Below, piece by piece: positions 28,671-36,748 of a DNA stretch of 64,000 nucleotides (position 1 is its first letter; each line of letters begins with the position of its first letter). The translations under genes and the position numbers were made by a program. The DNA is taken from assembly GCF_001598695.1 (NCBI RefSeq), contig NZ_BCZK01000010.1, positions 183,596 to 247,595 on the forward strand. The letters run 5' to 3'. Below the pieces are notes generated by a model. That model was given only the letters and a program-made list of their open reading frames with translations. It searched no databases and was not told the origin of the DNA. The stretch is from Klebsiella oxytoca NBRC 105695 (GTDB lineage: Bacteria; Pseudomonadota; Gammaproteobacteria; Enterobacterales; Enterobacteriaceae).

Positions 28671-29939
28671 TCACCTGACCTGAAGCAAATCGCTGTATCT
28701 CGTGGTGTAACGCGGCGAAAGCATCTCTCTTTTCATTTGCCATGCGGTCTGAATACCCTGCCCGGCAAAATAAAGGGTGCCTCTTCCCTCTTGCGAGTTG
28801 AGATGATCGAGCACTTCCATAAGCTTGCCGCTGTTATGCCGCGGGGCGTTGTCATCAAACAGGTTTAACTGCGCGACGCCCTGGCTAAAAAAGTCGCCGA
28901 GCATGACGCCAGCTTTCTGATAGCGGTGGCCATCGCGCCAGATTTTATCCAGGCACTTTACCGCCGCATGGATAATGTCGCGGGAATCCTGCGTGGGGAT
29001 GAGAAGCATCACCTGGGCGCTGTTGCCATAGTAAGGCTCATTCAGTGCAAAGGGGGAAGTCTTCACGAACGTCGAAATAAAGCGGCAGTACTGATGCTCA
29101 CCGCGCAGCTTTTCAGCCGCGCGGGCGGCATAGCTGCAGATCGCCTGACGCACCTGCTCATACTCGGTGACGCGTTCGCCGAAAGATCGGCTGCAGACGA
29201 TCTCCTGCTTTGCCGGCGGGAATTCTTCCAGCTCAAGGCAGGGCTCGCCGCGAAGTTCTCTTACCGTTCGCTCCAGTACGACATTAAAGTGTTTTCGGAT
29301 AACCCATGCGCTCTGCTCTGAGAGATCCAGAGCCGTTTTGATGCCCATCGTATTCAGTTTCTTACTGATGCGTCTGCCAACGCCCCAGACATCCTCCACG
29401 GGAACCAGGGCCAACAGCCGGCGCTGACGCTCAACGTTCGACAAATCAACCACGCCGCCCGTCTGCCTTTGCCATTTTTTAGCCGCATGATTGGCGAGCT
29501 TAGCCAGGGTTTTCGTTTGGGCAATGCCAACGCCAACGGTCAGATGCGTACGCTTAAGAACCGTAGCGCGGATCTCTTTACCAAACTCCGTCAGGTCACG
29601 GCAGTTTCGCACCCCCGTTAGATCGCAAAAAGCCTCATCAATGCTGTAAATCTCTACCCGCGGCAACATCTCCTCAAGCGTTGTCATCACGCGGTTGGAC
29701 ATATCCGCGTAAAGCTCGTAATTGCTGCTGAAGCAAACTACGCCAGCCCGTCTGAAAAGATCCTTTTGTTTGAAAAACGGTTCTCCCATCGTTATCCCGG
29801 CGGCTTTAGCTTCTGCGCTGCGCGCAATCACACAGCCATCGTTATTGGAAAGGACAACCACCGGCCGCCCTTTTAAATCGGGTCTGAACACCGTCTCACA
29901 GCTGGCATAAAATGAGTTCACGTCACACAGGGCGAACAT
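28671..29939 (-). CDS. umuC: DNA polymerase V catalytic subunit UmuC
   Basis: 422 residues, the same as E. coli UmuC. Y-family translesion polymerase: [11 protein letters not shown] at the N-terminus (first metal ligand Asp6), [10 protein letters not shown] with the catalytic Asp-Glu (about residues 100-101), a thumb/little-finger region and a C-terminal UmuC-specific domain. One base after the umuD stop, so coupled. Under the LexA box upstream of umuD. Confidence 0.95.
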   Translation of the reverse strand: MFALCDVNSFYASCETVFRPDLKGRPVVVLSNNDGCVIARSAEAKAAGITMGEPFFKQKDLFRRAGVVCFSSNYELYADMSNRVMTTLEEMLPRVEIYSIDEAFCDLTGVRNCRDLTEFGKEIRATVLKRTHLTVGVGIAQTKTLAKLANHAAKKWQRQTGGVVDLSNVERQRRLLALVPVEDVWGVGRRISKKLNTMGIKTALDLSEQSAWVIRKHFNVVLERTVRELRGEPCLELEEFPPAKQEIVCSRSFGERVTEYEQVRQAICSYAARAAEKLRGEHQYCRFISTFVKTSPFALNEPYYGNSAQVMLLIPTQDSRDIIHAAVKCLDKIWRDGHRYQKAGVMLGDFFSQGVAQLNLFDDNAPRHNSGKLMEVLDHLNSQEGRGTLYFAGQGIQTAWQMKREMLSPRYTTRYSDLLQVR

Positions 29940-29940
29940 C

Positions 29941-30360
29941 TCAGCCAGCCGCTTTGATGATATACGTCACCACACCGAATACATCCAGCGTGTCCTCGCT
30001 ACCCACGACGATGGGGGTATAAGCGATATTCATCGGATTGAGCTGAACCCGTGGATGAAGCTGCAGCTTCTTAACGGTGAACTCCCCGTCCACCGCGGCA
30101 ATCACGATATCGCCATGGACTGCAGTTCTTGAGCTATCCACGACCAGAAGATCCCCCTCACCAATGCCCGCATCCTTCATGCTATCGCCCGCAGCTTTGA
30201 CAAAATACGTCGCTGAGGGGTGATTGACTAACAGTTCGTTCAGGTCGATTCGTTGTTCAACATAATCCTGAGCGGGGCTCGGAAAACCACATTGAACGAG
30301 ACAACTGTATAGCGGAAGTGAAAGGACTTCTCGCAGCTCTGCAGGGGTGTAAAAAATCAT
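29941..30360 (-). CDS. umuD: DNA polymerase V regulatory subunit UmuD
   Basis: 139 residues from the ATG at 30358-30360, the length of E. coli UmuD. RecA-stimulated self-cleavage uses Ser60 (AGDSMKD) and Lys97 (EFTVKKL), with the scissile Cys24-Gly25 ([10 protein letters not shown]); all are in register. The cleaved form joins UmuC as Pol V. The open frame extends 12 codons upstream, but those lie towards the LexA box. Confidence 0.95.
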   Translation of the reverse strand: MIFYTPAELREVLSLPLYSCLVQCGFPSPAQDYVEQRIDLNELLVNHPSATYFVKAAGDSMKDAGIGEGDLLVVDSSRTAVHGDIVIAAVDGEFTVKKLQLHPRVQLNPMNIAYTPIVVGSEDTLDVFGVVTYIIKAAG

Positions 30361-30384
30361 TGTAAGTATCCGCTCACATAAATA

Positions 30385-30400
30385 CTGTTTATACATACAG
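30385..30400. promoter_or_regulatory. LexA (SOS) box of umuDC
   Basis: CTGTTTATACATACAG matches CTG-N10-CAG with full outer symmetry, extending to TACTGT...ACAGTA (30383-30402). It sits 25 bases upstream of the umuD ATG, where it would cover the promoter. Confidence 0.93.
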
Positions 30401-30536
30401 TAGATTTAACCCGGCGACATATCAATATAGGTTCCGTCTATCAATTTACCTCACTGTCGTAACATATTGATGTAACGAGTAAGGTAAGTCCTAAAATGTT
30501 CCCGGCGATAAACTGTTTGTTGGTTTTGCCAGCAGT

Positions 30537-30622
30537 GCGACGATAAAATTTTGTCGCTATGGTTCTGCCTTCATAGCAAATTGCTCACCTGCAGCTCTTG
30601 CATACGGTTCGCAGGTGAGCAA
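30537..30622. other. Cluster of strong hairpins in the gene-poor region upstream of umuDC
   Basis: GCGAC...GTCGC around AAAATTTT (30537-30557) and a perfect 12-bp inverted repeat TTGCTCACCTGC (30581-30592) / GCAGGTGAGCAA (30611-30622) with an 18-base loop; a third small stem GGAAAA/TTTTCC follows near 30638-30653. No T-run, so not a classic terminator. The 30401-30912 stretch otherwise shows only a weak open frame (30708-30893) without a ribosome site. Confidence 0.5.
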
Positions 30623-30912
30623 ACTGATCCCGCAGGGAAAATGACTTTTCCGCAGTTTGTACCGTGCATTTCTTGATATATCGGCGAACCGTTGCATAAT
30701 TAAGATAATGCGCATCGCGCCCTTCTTCACGGGATATGCCAGTAGCAGCGCTATTCAACAGGAACCGCTTCTGCAGCTCACCCCCAGTCTGACCAGGCCA
30801 TCGACACCTTCAGTAATAGCGTTTTTGAATGTTATTCAACAGCTTCATTCTATGAAGGCAGAAACACGTTTTCTCAAAAAAATCTTGAAATGAGGATTTA
30901 AGCCCATGAAAT

Positions 30913-31173
30913 ATGTATAGTTACAATGACATAGAAATAATTAAAGCCAACCTTGAGTGGATTGTTAATCAAACGACTGCGAATTCCCGGAGCCCCTCAG
31001 TTTCCGATCGCAAAACGCTCAACAGCCTTCAGGAGCTCATACAGAGCTATGAAGGGCTACTTGAGTTAATCATCCAGTATGGAATTGCTGTAGTAGATAA
31101 GGAAATCATCGAAGGGCTGTCCCTTACGGAGAAGTTTATTGCTAAGGTTAAATCGAATGCGCATGCATTTTAG
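30913..31173 (+). CDS. Hypothetical protein, 86 residues
   Basis: Mostly helical, opening MYSYNDIEIIKANLEWIVNQ, with no signal or membrane span. The ribosome site is poor: GAGGA lies about 20 bases upstream and suits another short frame. AT-rich compared with the core; it sits just left of the decayed dcp fragment. Possibly genuine, possibly remnant. Confidence 0.45.
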   Translation: MYSYNDIEIIKANLEWIVNQTTANSRSPSVSDRKTLNSLQELIQSYEGLLELIIQYGIAVVDKEIIEGLSLTEKFIAKVKSNAHAF

Positions 31174-31219
31174 CCCCCCCAACAGAATCTCCAGGCCAAT
31201 ATTGATGCGTTTAAGGGTT

Positions 31220-31237
31220 GATGCTGGAGAAGAAAAA
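31220..31237 (+). repeat. Diverged copy of the 18-bp repeat, island left edge
   Basis: GATGCTGGAGAAGAAAAA differs at three positions from the GATTTTGGGGAAGAAAAA found at 32968 and 36666. As at 36666, it directly adjoins the dcp terminator sequence (here the decayed copy). Confidence 0.5.
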
Positions 31238-31490
31238 GAACAGAAAACCGGGCTCTGGCACCCGGTTCTCGATGAATCGACAAAGCGCTCGACGAACCTC
31301 AGCCCGCGGTTTTCCGGCACCACTCAATATCCGGATCCTGCCCGCGTCGCTGGCGATAACGCTCAGCTAAATCAGATCAGTCCTGTTGCCGCGAGACAGC
31401 ACCGCCTCGCGCAAGCGCTGGCCGTTTTCTCGCGTTAAACCGCCCTGCTCAACGAATCACCGGCAGCCCTGGTCCACTATCTGCTTAATC
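31233..31490 (-). pseudogene. Decayed dcp 3'-end copy with its terminator
   Basis: About 250 bases align with the last 60-odd codons and terminator of intact dcp (36690-36930), same strand. The translated match covers FVEQGGLTRENGQR and DLAE-YRQ-RG-DP-IE of Dcp, but a TGA replaces the Trp before FVEQGG, an in-frame TAG follows TDLI, and one base is lost near the end. Similarity fades at about 31490. The terminator stem ACCGGG/CCCGGT-TTT is kept (31246-31266). It marks the far edge of an accessory island. Confidence 0.85.
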
Positions 31491-31595
31491 CAGTCGGTTA
31501 ACCCGGAAGCCCGCCGCATGCTTATACTTTGCTGACGAGGAAAAGAAAGGATAAAAAAGGGAGAGCAATCTGTTTTGCTTTAATTATTTATATTA

Positions 31596-31636
31596 AAGAA
31601 AAACAGGCCGCTAAAGGTAAATCCCCTGACCTGTTT
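31596..31636 (-). terminator. Probable terminator of the secreted-protein gene
   Basis: AAACAGG (31601-31607) / CCTGTTT (31630-31636) with a long loop; on the minus strand TTTTTC follows. Located 30 bases after the stop of the gene at 31665-32072. Confidence 0.5.
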
Positions 31637-31664
31637 ATCCGACATTAATAATCCTAAAAAAGAG

Positions 31665-32072
31665 TTATTTACACTGGGAACCTAAACCAAGTTTGACATA
31701 AGGTAATGACAGCATATCGGGTTCAGTACTGGAAAAGTAAATGACGCCAGTGCGGGACTCTCCTGGCTTATATGGGGATAAAAGTTCTAACTGTATCCCA
31801 TGCCCCATTAAGGTTTTCCCCATATTATCATCGAGGTAAAAACACATTTTATTATCTTTACCAGGAACCAAAGGTTCACTGGAGTTGTTGTTAACCGTAA
31901 CCTGATATGATAGCAAATGCTCAGCTTTCCCCGTCACGCTGTTCCATACACTTCCGGCCCCCTCTTTCTGCGCATAGACAGTGACGTCTGGGGACTTAAC
32001 GGCGGAAATCGCCTGACCGGCGGCCATTAAAGATAGAAACAGACTAAAAATTTTAATTTTCCTGGAGAACAT
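31665..32072 (-). CDS. Secreted protein, possibly DUF4354 family
   Basis: 135 residues from the ATG at 32070-32072 (GGGA upstream). Signal peptide about 1-24 (MFSRKIKIFSLFLSLMAAGQ, cleaved near ISA). The mature part is beta-rich (VTVYAQKEGAGSVWNSVTGKAEHLLSYQVTV) with Cys at MCFYLD and the C-terminal GSQCK, probably one disulfide. The fit to DUF4354 is from memory of its length and style, not certain. AT-rich, within the island. Confidence 0.6.
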   Translation of the reverse strand: MFSRKIKIFSLFLSLMAAGQAISAVKSPDVTVYAQKEGAGSVWNSVTGKAEHLLSYQVTVNNNSSEPLVPGKDNKMCFYLDDNMGKTLMGHGIQLELLSPYKPGESRTGVIYFSSTEPDMLSLPYVKLGLGSQCK

Positions 32073-32596
32073 TATAATCCCTAACGCTAAAAACTTAAGA
32101 ACAGGTACTAACATGACAACACAGCAAGGTTAAGTCACACTCATGCTATTTACAATACATTTATCGCTTATTTCATCCCTTTAGCTTAAATCTTATAAAA
32201 ACTCACATTTTGATGTGGGCGCACATCACACAGAACATTTAAATAAGAAAAGAGGGACGTTTGATATTTTATTATAAAGCATGAGATGACTGCCTGCTTT
32301 TGTAACAAAATGTATTAGCCATTGAATTACTGAACTCACCAGTTAAATTATAAGCATGGAAATCAGTATCTGACTAAGTAAAAATCATCATTGATTGTGA
32401 CCTGCCCCATATATTTTTATTCAATGGATGATAAACATAACAAATATAAGAATTGACAACCACGGATGTTATTTAAATTTGCTTTTTTAAATAACACAAT
32501 TACAACAATTGATAATATCAAGATACTAAAGGTAAACATTTGCATAGTTATTTTTTGCGGCTTACCCTAAAGCCTCATATCAGGAGTTTATTCCCA
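32073..32596. other. AT-rich gene-free stretch inside the island
   Basis: No supported gene on either strand. It contains a perfect small hairpin TGATGTG / CACATCA (32211-32228) and long A/T tracts, with a likely promoter for the lipoprotein gene at 32597 (TTGATA-like and TATCAAGATACT near 32505-32527). Confidence 0.4.
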
Positions 32597-32956
32597 ATGA
32601 AGATATCATTATTAGCATTTATATTTATCACCCTGACCGGCTGTGTGGACCCCGGCCTTGTCGGGATACATCCAGAATTACGCACGAGTTATTTTAATGG
32701 TTATAAAAATGAAGTCGCGTCATGCTTACAATCCGCAGCGGTGAACAACGACTTATTGATGCAACAGGATGACTCGCTGCCAGACGGTTCCTATAGATAT
32801 AACATTCTGGACGCAGGAGGAAACACCGTAGCATGGGTCGATATAGCAGATTTTAGCGGAAAGCAAAGCACCGTAAGTTTTTATTATGCCCGCCATAACA
32901 AGGATATGTATGAAGCTATTTCATCAATAATTGCACAGTGTAAAAGGGTGTCTTAA
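32597..32956 (+). CDS. Putative lipoprotein, 119 residues
   Basis: Start at the ATG of 32597 (GGAG about ten bases upstream), giving a lipobox LTGC (Cys16; MKISLLAFIFITLTGCVDPG). Asp at +3, not +2, so outer-membrane sorting is possible. The mature part is short and polar with Cys residues at ASCLQS and AQCKRVS. Family unknown; AT-rich island gene. Confidence 0.65.
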   Translation: MKISLLAFIFITLTGCVDPGLVGIHPELRTSYFNGYKNEVASCLQSAAVNNDLLMQQDDSLPDGSYRYNILDAGGNTVAWVDIADFSGKQSTVSFYYARHNKDMYEAISSIIAQCKRVS

Positions 32957-33311
32957 GGATAAAGATTGATTTTGGGGAAGAAAAATCTGCCTCGACAATC
33001 CCCCACGCATGACCATTCCCGCCGGGCGTTTTGATGTCCCTACGGTTACCGTCGGCAACGGATCCGTTACTTGCTGCCCGGTAGCTCCGGTTCGGAATTT
33101 GGTCAGTTATCGTTGGGGCACCATAGTCGCAGGCGCGCAGCTCGCGATAATCAATGCCATAACCCAGCCAGCAATCTCGTTCCACTTAAAATTAGGCTAT
33201 GTTTTAATACAGAGTTGATATTATAACAATTTATAAAGGGAAGTTATTACACTTCCCTTAACGAAAATTTTAAGAAATTTGCAAACTATTCACATAGGGT
33301 AAATATTTATT
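32957..33311. other. Decayed coding region with lipoprotein-like remnant on the minus strand
   Basis: GC-rich patch (about 33000-33190) in AT-rich DNA. One minus-strand frame reads MALIIASCAPATMVPQR then a stop, followed in frame by LTKFRTGATGQQVTDPLPTV, as if a short lipoprotein gene had lost a codon. Another minus-strand frame (32916-33185) is open for 89 codons but resembles nothing. No intact gene claimed. Confidence 0.4.
32968..32985 (+). repeat. 18-bp direct repeat, internal copy
   Basis: GATTTTGGGGAAGAAAAA, identical to 36666-36683, where it abuts the dcp terminator. It lies just after the lipoprotein gene that ends at 32956. Confidence 0.7.
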
Positions 33312-33665
33312 TTATTCCATAGGTAAATTGCGCAATTTCAAGAAAGATAGCTTATCCCAGTAGCCTCTTTGAAATAAAATTTTATTATTTACTATTTGAA
33401 AAAAACCGCAACCTCTCAAACCGAATGGGTCACGCCACTCTAAAATTGCCCATTGCCCATCTTCGAAAATGTTTTCAACGATACAAACCATTTGTGCGTA
33501 AGAAAAATCTTGTTCAAACATTTTCTTTATAGCCTCTTTCCCAACAACTGGCTCATTGGCAACCTGATGGTTTATTGCATTATCATCATATAATTCTGAG
33601 ATGGTTTCTATATCTGCATTATTAAATGCGTCAACCCATTGGCAAAGTACTTCTTTTGGCTTCAT
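33312..33665 (-). CDS. NTF2-like / SnoaL-type small protein
   Basis: 117 residues, soluble. The pattern EVLCQWVDAFNNADIETISELYDD and the closing GCGFFQIVNNKILFQRGYWDK fit the nuclear-transport-factor-2-like fold. Substrate or partner unknown. A GAGGAG-like site (GAGTTAAAG) precedes the ATG weakly. Very AT-rich, isolated in the island. Confidence 0.7.
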   Translation of the reverse strand: MKPKEVLCQWVDAFNNADIETISELYDDNAINHQVANEPVVGKEAIKKMFEQDFSYAQMVCIVENIFEDGQWAILEWRDPFGLRGCGFFQIVNNKILFQRGYWDKLSFLKLRNLPME

Positions 33666-34039
33666 ATACTTTAACTCCTCGGTATGTGATAATTTTTATT
33701 TTAATTTGCAATATAAAAAAATCTAATTTCATTAATGCATACTACTTTTACAATTAATTTCAAGACAATGTATACATTAAACGCATACAGGTTCTCGAGC
33801 TTTAAAATCCATTGCTCTTGCAAAAGCACGGAATATATTGCATTGAACTACTTGATCTATATTTGAACCTAATACGAGCATTTCTTTTAAATATCAAAGC
33901 AACGGCTCTTGTTGAGATACTGATGGTTTTTAACTATCTGAAATCAAAGATTTAACATTTGCCATAATATGGCCTCTAAATCTTTAAATATACTATTATT
34001 ATGGTATATCACCAAAAACTATCAACTTCAACATTTATT
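33666..34039. other. AT-rich gene-free stretch
   Basis: No supported frame, RNA or repeat seen. Composition differs sharply from the neighbouring core genome. Confidence 0.4.
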
Positions 34040-34364
34040 TAAAACCAGGCCAAAAATTAAAACACCATGAGGATTCAGTACTCAAAATGCCTCTCTAACG
34101 CCAGCGCGTAGATCATCTCCCCAGTTGTCCCAATCCAGCTTTCCATATTTTTTTACCGTGCCATCCGTTTGGTCCGACACGTTCAAGATGTGGGGGATCA
34201 AAAACCACCACAGAAAACGATGAGGCTTCAAAAGGTAACCTGCGAAAATCGGCGATAATATCGGGGATTATAACCAACTGTCGGCCATCACAAAGGGCAT
34301 GCCGCTCGGCATGGATATCGCTGAATATGCCGCGCTCGTCATGTTCAGGGAGGCACAACAACAT
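34040..34364 (-). pseudogene. Broken phage SAM-dependent methyltransferase
   Basis: The readable part (34113-34364) contains FSDIHAERHALCDGRQLVI and SVVVFDPPHLERVG, the DPPH/DPPY-type motif of short phage N-methyltransferases. At a run of seven T (34148-34154) the frame breaks; after a one-base shift the next 30 codons read KLDWDNWGDDLRAGVREAF, then a TGA, then VLNPHGVLIF, which is the normal continuation of the family. So at least one frameshift and one nonsense change. N-terminus lost. Confidence 0.75.
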
Positions 34365-34726
34365 GGCCCTTTGTGTTCAAAACCCCATGCTGATGGCGAT
34401 AGTCACCATACAAAGACGCGGCGATCTCACCAAAATGAAGTTCTCTGATAAGCGGGGAAGATAATTGCAAATGGCGCTCTGTCAGCAAACCATTTCACCT
34501 GGCGCCCTGTTCGCACGGTTAGTAACATGAAAAAAATGGCCAGAACTGATGATGCTACCAATAGCCTATAGCTTTGAAAACGTCCGCTATACGTCAGAAG
34601 CGGATGTTGATGCTAAAGACCTGAGATAGAGGTACACCAGAAATGGCAGCCTCCTGATACTTACCCCTCTACAAAAAATCACCAATATCAGTTGGATGCT
34701 GATAACAAGGGCATTAGTTTTGGGTT
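34365..34726. other. Gene-free stretch with phage-like scraps
   Basis: No intact frame. On the minus strand a fragment near 34480-34530 (VTNRANRAPGEMVC then a stop) looks like a further broken phage-type coding scrap. Nothing else is recognisable. Confidence 0.35.
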
Positions 34727-35362
34727 TTATTTTTCATATCCGTATAAATTGATTCTACCTGATAAATACTCACCTAAATACACTTCACTGATTTTATTGA
34801 AGCCTTGCTTTATAACTTCGTTTTCTAACCAGTCACTATTCTTGTTAAGGATTTCGAGCAGATCATGGTTGGCCAAACCATCCACTATGATTGGATAACG
34901 TATATTTTCATCACCATTTTGTATAATGGTTAACTGACCATTTTGTTCAAGTATCACTCGTTTAAGCTGTTCTATTTCATAAATACCACTTGCTCTTAAT
35001 TTGAACATCAAATCATTAGCTGAAACACCATTGCGTAAACATTCCTTAACATTGACACTTCCATTATGAACCAAAGTAATAGGCTTTCCATCAAGAATTC
35101 TTTTTACTAACCGATTATTTTCTTTTAAAAACTTAAGAACAAAAACCAGAAAAGTCCATATAATTAATACCAGAACAAATTGTAGTACTGTTATTGATTC
35201 ATTGTAAATTACGCCACCAATAATCCCCCCCAGCACATAGTTCTGAACCTGATCCATTGCGGATGAAGGGGCCAGATTTCCCTTTCCCATGAGATTTATT
35301 TGAACAATTAAGCACAGTATTCCCAGTCCCAACTTTATTATGATAGGTGTATAAATTATCAT
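34727..35362 (-). CDS. DUF421 (YetF-like) membrane protein
   Basis: 211 residues: three hydrophobic segments in the first half (about 5-25, 45-60, 62-80) and a soluble C-terminal DUF421 domain with KPITLVHNGSVNVKECLRNGVSANDLM and QLTIIQNGDENIRYPIIVDG. Nine bases downstream of the DUF3290 gene; the two families are repeatedly found paired. Role unknown. AT-rich. Confidence 0.82.
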   Translation of the reverse strand: MIIYTPIIIKLGLGILCLIVQINLMGKGNLAPSSAMDQVQNYVLGGIIGGVIYNESITVLQFVLVLIIWTFLVFVLKFLKENNRLVKRILDGKPITLVHNGSVNVKECLRNGVSANDLMFKLRASGIYEIEQLKRVILEQNGQLTIIQNGDENIRYPIIVDGLANHDLLEILNKNSDWLENEVIKQGFNKISEVYLGEYLSGRINLYGYEK

Positions 35363-35371
35363 TTCTATTCC

Positions 35372-35818
35372 TCAGTTTTTCACGATTTCAACATCTGGGG
35401 TTACTAACGAAACCTCTACCAGGCTGTATGTTTTTTGATCCAGACTTAAGTTGACACGATAATAAAAATCATTAATTTTAACGATAATGCCATCCGAAAG
35501 TTGTACTGAACTGGAGAATATAGAATTAACACTCACTTTTTTTTCTTGTGACAACAACCTAATAAAGTTGACCATTTGTGATGACCTGGAGTGTATATTT
35601 TGGCTATCGGTATAATCTGCATACTGAACACCAGAAATGAAGAGTAAAAATAAGAACGCAATGATCGTTAAGTCACGGTATTTAGTTTGTAAACGATGGC
35701 GCATATACAGGCTAAAAACAACGATCAGGATAAATAATGTACTAAATATAATAATGTATTTTAAATAATCATTGATATTAGACTGCATTTGTAGATAATC
35801 GATGCCATAAAATCTCAT
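35372..35818 (-). CDS. DUF3290 membrane protein
   Basis: 148 residues with the family opening MRFYGIDYLQMQSNINDYLKY, two hydrophobic segments (about 20-40 and 50-67) and a C-terminal soluble part ending TPDVEIVKN. First gene of a two-gene unit with the DUF421 protein. Function unknown; probable laterally acquired pair. Confidence 0.8.
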   Translation of the reverse strand: MRFYGIDYLQMQSNINDYLKYIIIFSTLFILIVVFSLYMRHRLQTKYRDLTIIAFLFLLFISGVQYADYTDSQNIHSRSSQMVNFIRLLSQEKKVSVNSIFSSSVQLSDGIIVKINDFYYRVNLSLDQKTYSLVEVSLVTPDVEIVKN

Positions 35819-36265
35819 AAATTTATAATCCCTAAACCTTCAATACCCCATTTTCGTTATAGTAACACATAGCATCTTTCAGCCATGATGTTACTTAACA
35901 ACCAGTAATTATCAGCCATCAGCTGCAATTTGTCATTATCTTTTAAGCCGTAAGTGGAGCATCGATGGATTAAGTATCTGCATATGGGGGATGTTGGCTC
36001 ATGGAGCATTCTTATTTGGAATGAACAACTTAATCAAAGGTTCAAGCGCACAGCCGAAGGGTCTTCAAAATTGACCATCCATTTTGCAAAGATCTTCACA
36101 AATAAGTCTGGGACTCCCTGCTGAAAACCTTGTGCCGGAAATGAACATTTTGAGGCTATTGATGTAAGTATCCCGCATAATCGTGCCATTCACATTTAGA
36201 GATCCTCCGTCATAATCAGTCGGCCAACTAGTTTGCCGACCTGTACCTTGAGAACCGGGCGCTGA
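35819..36265. other. Decayed stretch before the colicin fragment
   Basis: No secure gene. A plus-strand frame near 35989-36072 reads MLAHGAFLFGMNNLIKGSSA before stopping at 36072, a possible toxin-protein scrap. The minus-strand frame ending at 36065 is listed separately. Confidence 0.3.
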
Positions 36266-36286
36266 GTTGAGACTGATAACTGGCAT
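36065..36286 (-). CDS. Hypothetical frame, 73 residues, weak
   Basis: ATG at 36284-36286 after AAAGAAAGG. The product begins MPVISLNSAPGSQGTGRQTS and is polar with no signal or recognised domain. Its first 20 bases overlap, antisense, the colicin-like fragment. It may be a remnant rather than a gene. Confidence 0.3.
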   Translation of the reverse strand: MPVISLNSAPGSQGTGRQTSWPTDYDGGSLNVNGTIMRDTYINSLKMFISGTRFSAGSPRLICEDLCKMDGQF

Positions 36287-36472
36287 CCTTTCTTTGTTAA
36301 AGTGCAGACAATCGCTATCGATTTTGCCGCCACGCATCTCGCAGCATTAGCTTTTGCCGCCGTTTTGTCTGGTCCGGTAGGAGTGCTGGGATGTGGCTTA
36401 ATTATGGCTGGAATTGGTGCTATCGTTAACGATACCATCGTAGAAGAAGCTAACAAAATTATCGCTATTTAA
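36266..36472 (+). pseudogene. C-terminal end of a colicin Ia-like pore-forming bacteriocin
   Basis: A 68-codon fragment without start codon, preceded by an in-frame TGA. It aligns without gaps to the last 66 residues of colicin Ia as remembered: TDNWHPFFVKVQTI against TENWRPLFVKTETI, the central hydrophobic hairpin AATHLAALAFAAVLSGPVGV, and the ending NDTIVEEANKIIAI. This is the membrane-buried helical hairpin of the pore domain. The rest of the toxin and any immunity gene are gone. Confidence 0.8.
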
Positions 36473-36665
36473 CACCAATTTTGTTTTGTAACCAATACAA
36501 AGCTATTATTATTTTATAATGGCTTCCTTCGATTGCAGAACTCTGCAAGCGATGCCAAAGGAATCGCAGATAAGAAATCAAATATATAATACAAAGTCAA
36601 TTTATAGGTTTCAGTGGCATCAAATGGGCCATGCCTCATGATATTTTGGGGAAAAGTTTTGGCGG

Positions 36666-36683
36666 GATTTTGGGGAAGAAAAA
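36666..36683 (+). repeat. 18-bp direct repeat next to the dcp terminator
   Basis: GATTTTGGGGAAGAAAAA, identical to 32968-32985; a shorter related string ATTTTGGGGAA also occurs just before, at 36644-36654. It adjoins the terminator of intact dcp and could be one end of the island. Confidence 0.7.
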
Positions 36684-36692
36684 AATAGACAC

Positions 36693-36722
36693 AAAACCGG
36701 GCTCTGCTGAACTGCGCCCGGT
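36693..36722 (-). terminator. Rho-independent terminator of dcp
   Basis: Minus strand ACCGGGC / GCCCGGT (36716-36722 with 36696-36702), 13-base loop, then TTTT. It lies 27 bases past the dcp stop. A diverged copy of it occurs at 31246-31266. Confidence 0.8.
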
Positions 36723-36748
36723 CTTCTTCTACTCGCCAAAACGCTCGA

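Noticed and set aside
30708..30893. Open frame upstream of the 86-residue protein
   Set aside because: No ribosome site, no recognisable domain, and it lies in a hairpin-rich gap.
32916..33185. 89-codon minus-strand frame
   Set aside because: No start-site support, overlaps the lipoprotein gene end and a competing lipoprotein-like frame; treated as decayed DNA.
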